NCBI GenBank assembly: GCA_963932145.1
Contig: OZ010577.1
Span: forward strand, 15,229,889-15,293,888
DNA length: 64,000 bases
Source of the DNA: Acanthosepion lycidas
Lineage: Eukaryota > Mollusca > Cephalopoda > Sepiida > Sepiidae
Direction of reading: 5' to 3'
How positions within the stretch are numbered: the first letter of the stretch is position 1; the number at the start of each line of letters is the position of its first letter. A program made the position numbers and the translations under genes. Under the pieces are notes generated by a model. The model was not told the DNA's origin. It saw nothing but the letters and a program-made list of their open reading frames with translations, and made no database searches. Shown piece by piece: positions 49,300-60,349 of this stretch.

Positions 49300-51508
49300 G
49301 TGAGCGTAGCATGCAAAGGTTACGACTCAGGTAACAGGGATTTCCTTGAAAATCTGTGTGGACGCAAAATGGGTGATCGCTGTATGTTTCTCTCCTACCG
49401 TGCGTTCTATTTACCTTTACATTCTTTCATTTCACTTTATGAACAGGCAAGAGCCTCCTCTAAAACCGGCTTACAATTATTTTTCATTCGAACTCATACA
49501 GTGAGCGTAGCATGCAAAGGTTACGACTCACGTAACAGGGATTTCCTTGAAAAACTGTGTGGACGCAAAATGGGTGATCGCTGTATGTTTCTCTCCTACC
49601 GTGCGTTCTATTTACCTTTACATTCTTTCATTTCACTTTATGAACAGGCAAGGGCCTCCTCTAAAACCGGCTTACAATTATTTTTCATTCGAACTCATAC
49701 AGTGAGCGTAGCATGCAAAGGATACTATTCATATAACAGGGATTTCCTTGAAAAACTGTGTGGACGCAAAGTGGGTGATCGCTGTATGTTTCTCACCTGC
49801 CGTGCGTTCTATTTACCTTTACATTCTTTCATTTAACGTTATGAACAGGCAAGAGCCTCCTCTAATACCGGCTTACAATTATTTTTCATTCGACTCATAC
49901 AGTGAGCGTAGCATGCAAAGGATACTATTCATATAAAAGGGATTTCCTTGAAAAACTGTGTGGACGCAAAATGGGTGATCGCTGTATGTTTCTCTCCTAC
50001 CGTGCGTTCTATTTACCTTTACATTCTTTCATTTCACTTTATGAACAGGCAAGGGCCTCCTCTAAAACCGGCTTACAATTATTTTTCATTCGAACTCATA
50101 CAGTGAGCGTAGCATGCAAAGGTTACGACTCACGTAACAGGGATTTCCTTGAAAAACTGTGTGGACGCAAAATGGGTGATCGCTGAATGTTTCTCTCCTA
50201 CCGAGCGTTCTATTTACCTTTACATTCTTTCATTTCACTTTATGAACAGGTAAGGGCCTCCTCTAAAACCGGCTTACAATTATTTTTCATTCGAACTCAT
50301 ACAGTGAGCGTAGCATGCAAAGGTTACGACTCACGTAACAGGGATTTCCTTGAAAAACTGTGTGGACGCAAAATGGGTGATCGCTGTATGTTTCTCTCCT
50401 GTCGTGCGTTCTATTTACCTTTACATTCTTTCATTTCACTTTATGAACAGGCAAGGGCCTCCTCTTAAACCGGCTTACAATTATTTTTCATTCGAACTCA
50501 TACAGTGAGCGTAGCATGCAAAGGATACTATTCATATAACAGGGATTTCCTTGAAAAACTGTGTTGACGCACAATGGGTGATCGCTGTATGTTTCTCTCC
50601 TGCCGTGCGTTCTATTTACCTTTACATTCTTTCATTTCACTTTATGAACAGGCAAGAGCCTCCTCTAAAACCGGCTTACAATTATTTTTCATTCGAACTC
50701 ATACAGTGAGCGTAGCATGCAAAGGTTACGACTCACGTAACAGGGATTTCCTTGAAAAACTGTGTGGACGCAAAGTGGGTGATCGCTGTATGTTTCTCTC
50801 CTGCCGTGCGTTCTATTTACCATTACATTCTTTCATTTCACTTTATGAACAGGCAAGAGCCTCCTCTAAAGCCGGCTTACAATTATTTTTCATTCGAACT
50901 CATACAGTGAGCGTAGCATGCAAAGGTTACGACTCACCTAACAGGGATTTCCTTGAAAAACTGTGTGGACGCAAAATGGGTGATCGCTGTATGATTCTCT
51001 CCTACCGTGCGTTCTATTTACCTTTACATTCTTTCATTTCACTTTATGAACAGGCAAGGGCCTCCTCTAAAACCGGCTTACAATTATTTTTCATTCGAAC
51101 TCATACAGTGAGCGTAGCATGCAAAGGATACTATTCATATAACTGGGATTTCCTTGCAAAAATGTGTGGACGCAAAGTGGGTGATCGCTGTATGTTTCTC
51201 TCCTGCCGTGCGTTCTATTTACCTTTACATTCTTTCATTTAACGTTATGAACAGGCAAGAGCCTCCTCTAAAACCGGCTTACAATTATTTTTCATTCGAA
51301 CTCATACAGTGAGCGTAGCATGCAAAGGTTACGACTCACGTAACAGGGATTTCCTTGAAAAACTGTGTGGACGCAAAATGGGTGATCGCTGTATGTTTCT
51401 CTCCTACCGTGCGTTCTATTTACCTTTACATTCTTTCATTTCATTTATGAACAGGCAAGGGCCTCCTCTAAAACCTGCTTACAATTATTTTTCATTCGAA
51501 CTCATACA
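49300..51508 (+). repeat. 11-monomer unit of 2209 bp, copy 3 of the right-centre family
   Basis: Repeats 47091-49299 at offset 2209, including both one-base losses. Changes include CTCACCTGCC near 49794, CTCTAATACC near 49861, a type 1 in place of a type 2 monomer at 50103, and TTACCATTAC near 50819. Confidence 0.86.
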
Positions 51509-52311
51509 GTGAGCGTAGCATGCAAAGGTTACGACTCAGGTAACAGGGATTTCCTTGAAAATCTGTGTGGACGCAAAATGGGTGATCGCTGTATGTTTCT
51601 CTCCTACCGTGCGTTCTATTTACCTTTACATTCTTTCATTTCACTTTATGAACAGGCAAGAGCCTCCTCTAAAACCGGCTTACAATTATTTTTCATTCGA
51701 ACTCATACAGTGAGCGTAGCATGCAAAGGTTACGACTCACGTAACAGGGATTTCCTTGAAAAACTGTGTGGACGCAAAATGGGTGATCGCTGTATGTTTC
51801 TCTCCTACCGTGCGTTCTATTTACCTTTACATTCTTTCATTTCACTTTATGAACAGGCAAGGGCCTCCTCTAAAACCGGCTTACAATTATTTTTCATTCG
51901 AACTCATACAGTGAGCGTAGCATGCAAAGGATACTATTCATATAACAGGGATTTCCTTGAAAAACTGTGTGGACGCAAAGTGGGTGATCGCTGTATGTTT
52001 CTCACCTGCCGTGCGTTCTATTTACCTTTACATTCTTTCATTTAACGTTATGAACAGGCAAGAGCCTCCTCTAATACCGGCTTACAATTATTTTTCATTC
52101 GACTCATACAGTGAGCGTAGCATGCAAAGGATACTATTCATATAAAAGGGATTTCCTTGAAAAACTGTGTGGACGCAAAATGGGTGATCGCTGTATGTTT
52201 CTCTCCTACCGTGCGTTCTATTTACCTTTACATTCTTTCATTTCACTTTATGAACAGGCAAGGGCCTCCTCTAAAACCGGCTTACAATTATTTTTCATTC
52301 GAACTCATACA
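51509..52311 (+). repeat. Partial fourth copy of the 11-monomer unit
   Basis: The first four monomers recur, with CTCACCTGCC, CTCTAATACC, CATTCGACTCATAC and ATAAAAGGG as in copy 3. After 52311 the order is lost: the next monomer has GTATATTTCACTCC. Confidence 0.83.
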
Positions 52312-52713
52312 GTGAGCGTAGCATGCAAAGGATACTATTCATATAACAGGGATTTCCTTGAAAAACTGTGTGGACGCAAAGTGGGTGATCGCTGTATATT
52401 TCACTCCTGCCGTGCGTTCTATTTACCTTTACATTCTTTCATTTAACTTTATGAACAGGCAAGAGCCTCCTCTAAAACCGGCTTACAATTATTTTTCATT
52501 CGAACTCATACAGTGAGCGTAGCATGCAAAGGATACTATTCATATAACAGGGATTTCCTTGAAAAACTGTGTGGACGCAAAATGGGTGATCGCTGTATGT
52601 TTCTCTCCTACCGTGCGTTCTATTTACCTTTACATTCTTTCATTTCACTTTATGAACAGGCAAGAGCCTCCTCTAAAACCGGCTTACAATTATTTTTCAT
52701 ACGAACTCATACA
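52312..52713 (+). repeat. Two type 2 monomers between units
   Basis: The monomer at 52312 has the private GTATATTTCACTCC. The monomer at 52513 is a type 2 monomer with TACCG and TTTCATACGAAC at its end. No adjacent copy was found. Confidence 0.75.
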
Positions 52714-53718
52714 GTGAGCGTAGCATGGAAAGGTTACGACTCACGTAACAGGGATTTCCTTGAAAAACTCTGTGGACGCAAAGTGGGTGATCGCTGTATG
52801 TTTCTCTCCTGTCGTGCGTTCTATTTACCTTTACATTCTTTCATTTCACTTTATGAACAGGCAAGAGCCTCCTCTAAAACCGGCTTACAATTATTTTTCA
52901 TTCGAACTCATACAGTGAGCGTAGCATGCAAAGGTTCCGACTCACGTAACAGGGATTTCCTTGAAAATCTGTGTGGACGCAAAATGGGTGATCGCTGTAT
53001 GTTTCTCTCCTACCGTGAGTTCTATTTACCTTTACATTCTTTCATTTCACTTTATGAACAGGCAAGAGCCTCCTCTAAAACCGGCTTACAATTATTTTTC
53101 ATTCGAACTCATACAGTGAGCGTAGCATGCAAAGGTTACGACTCACGTAACAGGGATTTCCTTGAAAAACTGTGTGGACGCAAAATGGGTGATCGCTGTA
53201 TGTTTCTCTCCTACCGTGCGTTCTATTTACATTTACATTCTTTAATTTCACTTTATGAACAGGCAAGGGCCTCCTCTAAAACCGGCTTACAATTATTTTT
53301 CATTCGAACTCATACAGTGAGCGTAGCATGCAAAGGATACTATTCATATAACAGGGATTTCCTTGAAAAACTGTGTGGACGCAAAATGGGTGATCGCTGT
53401 ATGTTTCTCTCCTGCCGTCCGTTCTATTTACCTTTACATTCTTTCATTTAACTTTATGAACAGGCAAGAGCCTCCTCTAAAGCCGGCTTACAATTATTTT
53501 TCATTCGAACTCATACAGTGAGCGTAGCATGCAAAGGATACTATTCATATAACAGGGATTTCCTTGAAAAACTGTGTGGACGCAAAGTGGGTGATCGCTG
53601 TATGTTTCTCTCCTGACGTGCGTTCTATTCACCTTTACATTCTTTCATTTAACTTTATGAACAGGCAAGAGCCTCCACTAAAAACGGCTTACAATTATAT
53701 TTCATTCGAACTCATACA
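52714..53718 (+). repeat. 5-monomer unit of 1005 bp, copy 1
   Basis: Monomers in order carry CTGTCGTGCG; TACCGTGAG; TACCG with CATTCTTTAATTTC; a type 2 with TAA; and CCTGACGTGCG with CTATTCACC and CCACTAAAAACGG. All five recur at offset 1005. Confidence 0.86.
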
Positions 53719-54321
53719 GTGAGCGTAGCATGCAAAGGTTACGACTCACGTAACAGGGATTTCCTTGAAAAACTGTGTGGACGCAAAATGGGTGATCGCT
53801 GTATGTTTCTCTCCTGTCGTGCGTTCTATTTACCTTTACATTCTTTCATTTCACTTTATGAACAGGCAAGAGCCTCCTCTAAAACCGGCTTACAATTATT
53901 TTTCATTCGAACTCATACAGTGAGCGTAGCATGCAAAGGTTACGACTCACGTAACAGGGATTTCCTTGAAAATCTGTGTGGACGCAAAATGGGTGATCGC
54001 TGTATGTTTCTCTCCTACCGTGAGTTCTATTTACCTTTACATTCTTTCATTTCACTTTATGAACAGGCAAGATCCTCCTCTAAAACCGGCTTACAATTAT
54101 TTTTCATTCGAACTCATACAGTGAGCGTAGCATGCAAAGGTTACGACTCACGTAACAGTGATTTCCTTGAAAAACTGTGTGGACGCAAAATGGGTGATCG
54201 CTGTATGTTTCTCTCCTACCGTGCGTTCTATTTACCTTTACATTCTTTAATTTCACTTTATGAACAGGCAAGGGCCTCCTCTAAAACCGGCTTACAATTA
54301 TTTTTCATTCGAACTCATACA

Positions 54322-54522
54322 GTGAGCGTAGCATGCAAAGGATACTATTCATATAACAGGGATTTCCTTGAAAAACTGTGTGGACGCAAAGTGGGTGATC
54401 GCTGTATGTTTCTCTCCTGCCGTGCGTTCTATTTACCTTTACATTCTTTCATTTAACTTTATGAACAGGCAAGAGCCTCCTCTAAAGCCGGCTTACAATT
54501 ATTTTTCATTCGAACTCATACA
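54322..54522 (+). repeat. Reference type 2 monomer
   Basis: A representative monomer with the alternative box GATACT-ATTCA-TATAAC at offset 20-36. It also carries TAA at offset 133-135, where the type 1 reference has TCA. Outside the box it is nearly the same sequence as type 1. Subvariants of type 2 begin AAAGCATAATATTC, AAAGGATAATATTC or AAAGTATAATATTC, for example at about 1016, 13872 and 17849. Type 1 and type 2 monomers are interspersed, not strictly alternating. In the first 17-monomer unit I classify 11 as type 1 and 6 as type 2. Confidence 0.88.
54341..54357. other. Type 2 form of the box, dyad broken, example copy
   Basis: GATACT-ATTCA-TATAAC occupies the position of the type 1 dyad. 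Relative to type 1, box positions 2, 6, 8, 12 and 13 differ. Three of the six arm pairs (2 with 16, 5 with 13, 6 with 12) no longer match. The sequence is more AT-rich and contains TATAAC. Whether it binds a different factor, or none, cannot be told from sequence. Confidence 0.5.
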
Positions 54523-54723
54523 GTGAGCGTAGCATGCAAAGGATACTATTCATATAACAGGGATTTCCTTGAAAAACTGTGTGGACGCAAAGTGGGTGAT
54601 CGCTGTATGTTTCTCTCCTGACGTGCGTTCTATTCACTTTTACATTCTTTCTTTTAACTTTATGAACAGGCAAGAGCCTCCACGAAAAACGGCTTACAAT
54701 TATATTTCATTCGAACTCATACA

Positions 54724-57335
54724 GTGAGCGTAGCATGCAAAGGTTACGACTCACGTAACAGGGATTTCCTTGAAAAACTGTGTGGACGCAAAATGGGTGA
54801 TCGCTGTAAGTTTCTCTCCTGCCGTGCGTTCTATTTACCTTTACATTCTTTCATTTCACTTTATGAACAGGCAAGAGCCTCCTCTAAAACCGGCTTACAA
54901 TTATTTTTCATTCGAACTCATACAGTGAGCGTAGCATGCAAAGGTTACGACTCACGTCACAGATATTTCCTTGAAAAACTGTGTGGACGCAAAGTGGGTG
55001 ATCGCTGTATGTTTCTCTCCTGCCGTGCGTTCTATTTACCTTTACATTCTTTCATTTCACTTTATGAACAGGCAAGAGCCTCCTCTAAAACCGACTTACA
55101 ATTATTTTTCATTCGAACTCATACAGTGAGCGTAGCATGCAAAGGTTACGACACACGTAACAGGGATTTCCTTGAAAAACTGTGTGGACGCAAAATGGGT
55201 GATCGCTGTATGTTTCTCTCCTGCCGTGCGTTCTATTTAACTTTACATTCTTTCATTTCACTTTATGAACAGGCAAGAGCCTCCTCTAAAACCGGCTTAC
55301 AATTATTTTTCATTCGAACTCATACAGTGAGCGTAGCATGCAAAGGATACTATTCATATAACAGGGATTTCCTTGAAAAACTGTGTGGACGCAAAATGGG
55401 TGATCGCTGTATGTTTCTCTCCTACCGTGCGTTCTATTTACCTTTACATTCTTTCATTTCACTTTGTGAACAGGAAGAGCCTCCTCTAAAACCGGCTTAA
55501 AATTATTTTTCATTCGAACTCATACAGTGAGCGTAGCATGCAAAGGTTACGACTCACGTAACAGGGATTTCCTTGAAAAACTGTGTGGACGCAAAGTGGG
55601 TGATCGCTGTATGTTTCTCTCCTGCCGTGAGTTCTATTTACCTTTACATTCTTGCATTTCACTTTATGAACAGGCAAGGGCCTCCTCTAAAACCGGCTTA
55701 CAATTATTTTTCATTCGAACTCATACACTGAGCGTAGCATGCAAAGGATACTATTCATATAACAGGGATTTCCTTGAAAAACTGTGTGGACGCAAAGTGG
55801 GTGATCGCTGTATGTTTCTCTCCTAACGTGCGTTCTATTTACCTTTACATTCTTTCATTTAACTTTATGAACACGCAAGAGCCTCCTCTAAAACCGGCTT
55901 ACAATTATTTTTCATTCGAACTCATACAGTTAGCGTAGCATGCAAAGGATACTATTCATATAACAGGGATTTCCTTGAAAAACTGTGTGGACGCAAAATG
56001 GGTGATCGCTGTATGTTTCTCTCCTACCGTGCGTTCTATTTACCTTTACATTCTTTCATTTCACTTTATGAACAGGCAAGGGCCTCCTCTAAAACCGGCT
56101 TACAATTATTTTTCATTCGAACTCATACAGTGAGCGTAGCATGCAAAGGTTACGACTCACGTAACAGGGATTTCCTTGAAAAACTCTGTGGACGCAAAGT
56201 GGGTGATCGCTGTATGTTTCTCTCCTGCCGTGCGTTCTATTTACCTTTACATTCTTTCATTTCACTTTATGAACAGGCAAGAGCCTCCTCTAAAACTGGC
56301 TTACAATTATTTTTCATTCGAACTCATACAGTGAGCGTAGCATGCAAAGGTTACGACTCACGTAACAGGGATTTCCTTGAAAAACTGTGTGGACGCAAAA
56401 TGGGTGATCGCTGTATGTTTCTCTCCTGTCGTGCGTTCTATTTACCTTTACATTCTTTCATTTCACTTCATGAACAGGCAAGAGCCTCCTCTAAAGCCGG
56501 CTTACAATTATTTTTCATTCGAACTCATACAGTGAGCGTAGCATGCAAAGGTTACGACTCACGTAACAGGGATTTCCTTGAAAATCTGTGTGGACGCAAA
56601 ATGGGTGATCGCTGTATGTTTCTCTCCTACCGTGCGTTCTATTTACCTTTACATTCTTTCATTCCACTTTATGAACAGGCAAGGGCCTCCTCTAAAACCG
56701 GCTTACAATTATATTTCATTCGAACTCATACAGTGAGCGTAGCATGCAAAGGTTACGACTCACGTAACAGGGATTTCCTTGAAAAACTGTGTGGACGCAA
56801 AGTGGGTGATAGCTGTATGTTTCTCTCCTGTCGTGCGTTCTATTTACCTTTACATTCTTTCATTTCACTTTATGAACAGACAAGGGCCTCCTCTAAAACC
56901 GGCTTACAATTATTTTTCATTCGAACTCATACAGTGAGCGTAGCATGCAAAGGGTACTATTCATATAACAGGGATTTCCTTGAAAAACTGTGTGGACGCA
57001 AAATGGGTGATGGCTGTAAGTTTCTCTCCTGCCGTGCGTTCTATTTACCTTTACATTCTTTCATTTCACTTTATGAACAGGCAAGAGCCTCCTCTAAAAC
57101 CGGCTTACAATTATTTTTCATTCGAACTCATACAGTGAGCGTAGCATGCAAAGGTTACGACTCACGTAACAGATATTTCCTTGAAAAACTGTGTGGACGC
57201 AAAGTGGGTGATCGCTGTATGTTTCTCTCCTGCCGTGCGTTCTATTTACCTTTACATTCTTTCATTTCACTTTATGAACAGGCAAGAGCCTCCTCTAAAA
57301 CCGGCTTACAATTATTTTTCATTCGAACTCATACA
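54724..57335 (+). repeat. Thirteen monomers, mostly type 1, no adjacent copy
   Basis: Long open frames occur here because most monomers have TCA at offset 133-135; the longest is 55998-57635. Markers reused downstream are CTGTAAGTTTC (54805, 57017), CAGATATTTCC (54960, 57170), TTTAACTTTAC (55238), CACTTTGTGAACAGG (55461) and GATGGCTG (57009). One monomer (55327) is 200 bp, with ACAGGAAGAGCC. One begins GTTAGCGTAGC (55929). Confidence 0.78.
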
Positions 57336-58541
57336 GTGAGCGTAGCATGCAAAGGTTACGACTCACGTAACAGGGATTTCCTTGAAAAACTGTGTGGACG
57401 CAAAGTGGGTGATCGCTGTATGTTTCTCTCCTGCCGTGAGTTCGATTTACCTTTACATTCTTTCAGTTCACTTTATGAACAGGCAAGAGCCTCCTCTAAA
57501 ACGGGCCTACAATTATTTTTCATTCGAACTCATACAGTGAGCGTAGCATGCAAAGGTTACGACTCACGTAACAGGGATTTCCTTGAAAAACTGTGTGGAC
57601 GCAAAATGGGTGATCGCTGTATGTTTCTCTCCTAACGTGCGTTCTATTTACCTTTACATTTTTTCATTTCACTTTATGAACAGGCAAGGGTCCCCTCAAA
57701 AACCGGCTTACAATTATTTTTCATTCGAACTCATACAGTGAGCGTAGCATGCGAAGGATACTATTCATATAACAGGGATTTCCTTGAAAAACTGTGTGGA
57801 AGCAAAATGGGTGATCGCTGTATGTTTCTCTCCTGCCGTGCGTTCTATTTACCTTTACATTCTTTCATTTCACTTTATGAACAGGCAAGAGCCTCCTCTA
57901 AAACCGGCTTACAATTATTTTTCATTCGAACTCATACAGTGAGCGTAGCATGCAAAGTTTACGACTCACGTAACAGGGATTTCCTTGAAAAACTGTGTGG
58001 ACGCAAAATGGGTGATCGCTGTATGTTTCTCTCCTAACGTGCGTTCTATTTAACTTTACATTCTTTCATTTCACTTTATGAACAGGCAAGGGTCTCCTCA
58101 AAAACCGGCTTACAATTATTTTTCATTCGAACTCATACAGTGAGCGTAGCATGCGAAGGATACTATTCATATAACAGGGATTTCCTTGAAAAACTGTGTG
58201 GACGCAAAATGGGTGATGGCTGTAAGTTTCTCTCCTGCCGTGCGTTCTATTTACCTTTACATTCTTTCATTTCACTTTATGAACAGGCAAGAGCCTCCTC
58301 TAAAACCGGCTTACAATTATTTTTCATTCGAACTCATACAGTGAGCGTAGCATGCAAAGGTTACGACTCACGTAACAGATATTTCCTTGAAAAACTGTGT
58401 GGACGCAAAGTGGGTGATCGCTGTATTTTTCTCTCCTGCCGTGCGTTCTATTTACCTTTACATTCTTTCATTTCACTTTATGAACAGGCAAGAGCCTCCT
58501 CTAAAACCGGCTTACAATTATTTTTCATTCGAACTCATACA

Positions 58542-58742
58542 GTGAGCGTAGCATGCAAAGGTTACGACTCACGTAACAGGGATTTCCTTGAAAAACTGTG
58601 TGGACGCAAAATGGGTGATCGCTGTATGTTTCTCTCCTGCCGTGCGTTCTATTTACCTTTACATTCTTTCATTTCACTTTATGAACAGACAAGAGCCTCC
58701 TCTAAAACCGGCTTACAATTATTTTTCATTCGAACTCATACA
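58542..58742 (+). repeat. Reference type 1 monomer
   Basis: A representative 201-bp monomer, chosen because it is close to what I see most often (its one odd base is in ACAGACAAG, usually ACAGGCAAG). Landmarks by offset: GCATGC at 10-15; dyad box GTTACG-ACTCA-CGTAAC at 20-36; GTGTGGACGCAAA around 57-69; GGTGATCGCTG near 73-83; a pyrimidine-rich stretch from about 88 to 140; a TCA/TAA dimorphism at 133-135; AAAACCGGCTTAC around 173-185; TTCGAA at 188-193. GC is about 42% by hand count (84 of 201). Read from offset 1 it gives 67 codons without a stop. Confidence 0.9.
58561..58577. other. Type 1 dyad box (candidate protein-binding site), example copy
   Basis: GTTACG-ACTCA-CGTAAC is a perfect 6-bp inverted repeat with a 5-bp spacer. 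It recurs in most type 1 monomers along the array. Several flanking variants keep both arms (AAATGTTACG at about 816, AAACGTTACG at about 40478). This is the place where the two monomer types differ most, five differences in 12 bp. A spaced palindrome like this is the usual shape of a site for a dimeric DNA-binding protein, but no binding protein is known to me and the role is inferred. Confidence 0.5.
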
Positions 58743-58757
58743 GTGAGCGTAGCATGC
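58729..58757. other. Cluster of three short dyads at the monomer junction, example copy
   Basis: Within 29 bp lie the palindrome TTCGAA (58729-58734), the spaced dyad CTCA-TACAG-TGAG (58735-58747) and the palindrome GCATGC (58752-58757). The cluster is kept in most monomers. Exceptions seen include TTCAAA (about 8220 and 61324) and CTAATACAG (about 28450 and 34451). Short dyads have been noted in centromeric satellites of several eukaryotes; a function here is inferred only. Confidence 0.45.
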
Positions 58758-58943
58758 AAAGGATACTATTCATATAACAGGGATTTCCTTGAAAAACTGT
58801 GTGGACGCAAAATGGGTGATCGCTGTATGTTTCTCTCCTACCGTGCGTTCTATTTACCTTTACATTCTTTCATTTCACTTTGTGAACAGGCAAGAGCCTC
58901 TTCTAAAACCGGCTTAAAATTATTTTTCATTCGAACTCATACA

Positions 58944-60349
58944 GTGAGCGTAGCATGCAAAGGTTACGACTCACGTAACAGGGATTTCCTTGAAAAACTG
59001 TGTGGACGCAAAGTGGGTGATCGCTGTATGTTTCTCTCCTGCCGTGAGTTCGATTTACCTTTACATTCTTTCAGTTCACTTTATGAACAGGAGAAGCCTC
59101 CTCTAAAACGGGCCTACAATTATTTTTCATTCGAACTCATACAGTGAGCGTAGCATGCAAAGGTTACGACTCACGTAACAGGGATTTCCTTGAAAAACTG
59201 TGTGGACGCAAAATGGGTGATCGCTGTATGTTTCTCTCCTAACGTGCGTTCTATTTACCTTTACATTTTTTCATTTCACTTTATGAACAGGCAAGTGTCT
59301 CCTCAAAAACCGGCTTACAATTATTTTTCATTCGAACTCATACAGTGAGCGTAGCATGCGAAGGATACTATTCATATAACAGGGATTTCCTTGAAAAACT
59401 GTGTGGAAGCAAAATGGGTGATCGCTGTATGTTTCTCTCCTGCCGTGCGTTCTATTTACCTTTACATTCTTTCATTTCACTTTATGAACAGGCAAGAGCC
59501 TCCTCTAAAACCGGCTTACAATTATTTTTCATTCGAACTCATACAGTGAGCGTAGCATGCAAAGTTTACGACTCACGTAACAGGGATTTCCTTGAAAAAC
59601 TCTGTGGACGCAAAATGGGTGATCGCTGTATGTTTCTCTCCTAACGTGCGTTCTATTTAACTTTACATTCTTTCATTTCACTTTATGAACAGGCAAGGGT
59701 CTCCTCAAAAACCGGCTTACAATTATTTTTCATTCGAACTCATACAGTGAGCGTAGCATGCGAAGGATACTATTCATATAACAGGGATTTCCTTGAAAAA
59801 CTGTGTGGAAGCAAAATGGGTGATCGCTGTATGTTTCTCTCCTGCCGTGCGTTCTATTTACCTTTACATTCTTTCATTTCACTTTATGAACAGGCAAGAG
59901 CCTCCTCTAAAACCGGCTTACAATTATTTTTCATTCGAACTCATACAGTGAGCGTAGCATGCAAAGGTTACGACTCACGTAACAGGGATTTCCTTGAAAA
60001 ACTGTGTGGACGCAAAATGGGTGATCGCTGTATGTTTCTCTCCTGTCGTGCGTTCTATTTAACTTTACATTCTTTCATTTCACTTTATGAACAGGCAAGA
60101 GCCTCCTCTAAAACCGGCTTACAATTATTTTTCATTCGAACTCATACAGTGAGCGTAGCATGCAAAGGATGCTATTCATATAACAGTGATTTCCTTGAAA
60201 AACTGTGTGGACGCAAAATGGGTGATCGCTGTATGTTTCTCTCCTGCCGTGCGTTCTATTTACCTTTACATTCTTTCATTTCACTTTGTGAACAGGCAAG
60301 AGCCTCCTCTAAAACCGGCTTAAAATTATTTTTCATTCGAACTCATAGA
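58944..60349 (+). repeat. 7-monomer unit of 1406 bp, related to 57336-58943
   Basis: The first four monomers follow the previous unit at offset 1607-1608; the first is 200 bp through GGAGAAGCC for GGCAAGAGCC. The last three are different: a second GCATGCGAAGG, GTGTGGAAGC monomer; one with TTTAACTTTAC; and a GGATGCTATTC monomer with CACTTTGTG. Confidence 0.78.

Larger units (their letters stand above)
53719..54723 (+). repeat. 5-monomer unit of 1005 bp, copy 2
   Basis: Same order as 52714-53718. Differences noted include GCATGC for GCATGG at the start, AGATCCTCC near 54070, CAGTGATTT near 54157, and CCACGAAAAACGG for CCACTAAAAACGG near 54679. It is somewhat more diverged than the largest duplications. 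Confidence 0.85.
57336..58943 (+). repeat. 8-monomer unit of 1608 bp
   Basis: Starts with the CGTGAGTTCGATTTAC, CATTCTTTCAGTTCAC monomer, which recurs at 58944 and, slightly changed, at 60350. Monomers 2-4 carry CCTAACGTGCG, GCATGCGAAGG with GTGTGGAAGC, and AAAGTTTACG; they recur at 59144-59746. Monomers 5 and 6 (58140, 58341) resemble 56934 and 57135 at offset 1206. Confidence 0.8.

Noticed and set aside
55998-57635. Long + strand open frames (also 18236-19375, 32719-33789, 37917-38987, 42740-43810, 45954-47036 and many shorter) as protein genes
   Set aside because: All are the same 67-codon frame of the satellite monomer. They start and end wherever a monomer has a start-like codon or TAA. 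Measured indels are not multiples of three, and no promoter, intron or recognisable domain is seen.
58725-58740. Pol III B-box-like GTTCGAAT on the minus strand, hinting at a tRNA-derived origin
   Set aside because: The flanks do not form a T-arm stem, I see no convincing A box at the right distance, and no cloverleaf can be drawn. The match is largely the TTCGAA palindrome.
58542-58742. Mammalian-type CENP-B box
   Set aside because: I looked for TTCG followed by a CGGGA core. The only TTCG is in TTCGAACTCAT, which lacks the rest of the motif.
58542-58742. Shorter internal repeats making up the 201-bp monomer
   Set aside because: TTTACATT, CTTTCATTT and TTTTTCATTC look alike, but no regular subunit covers the monomer.
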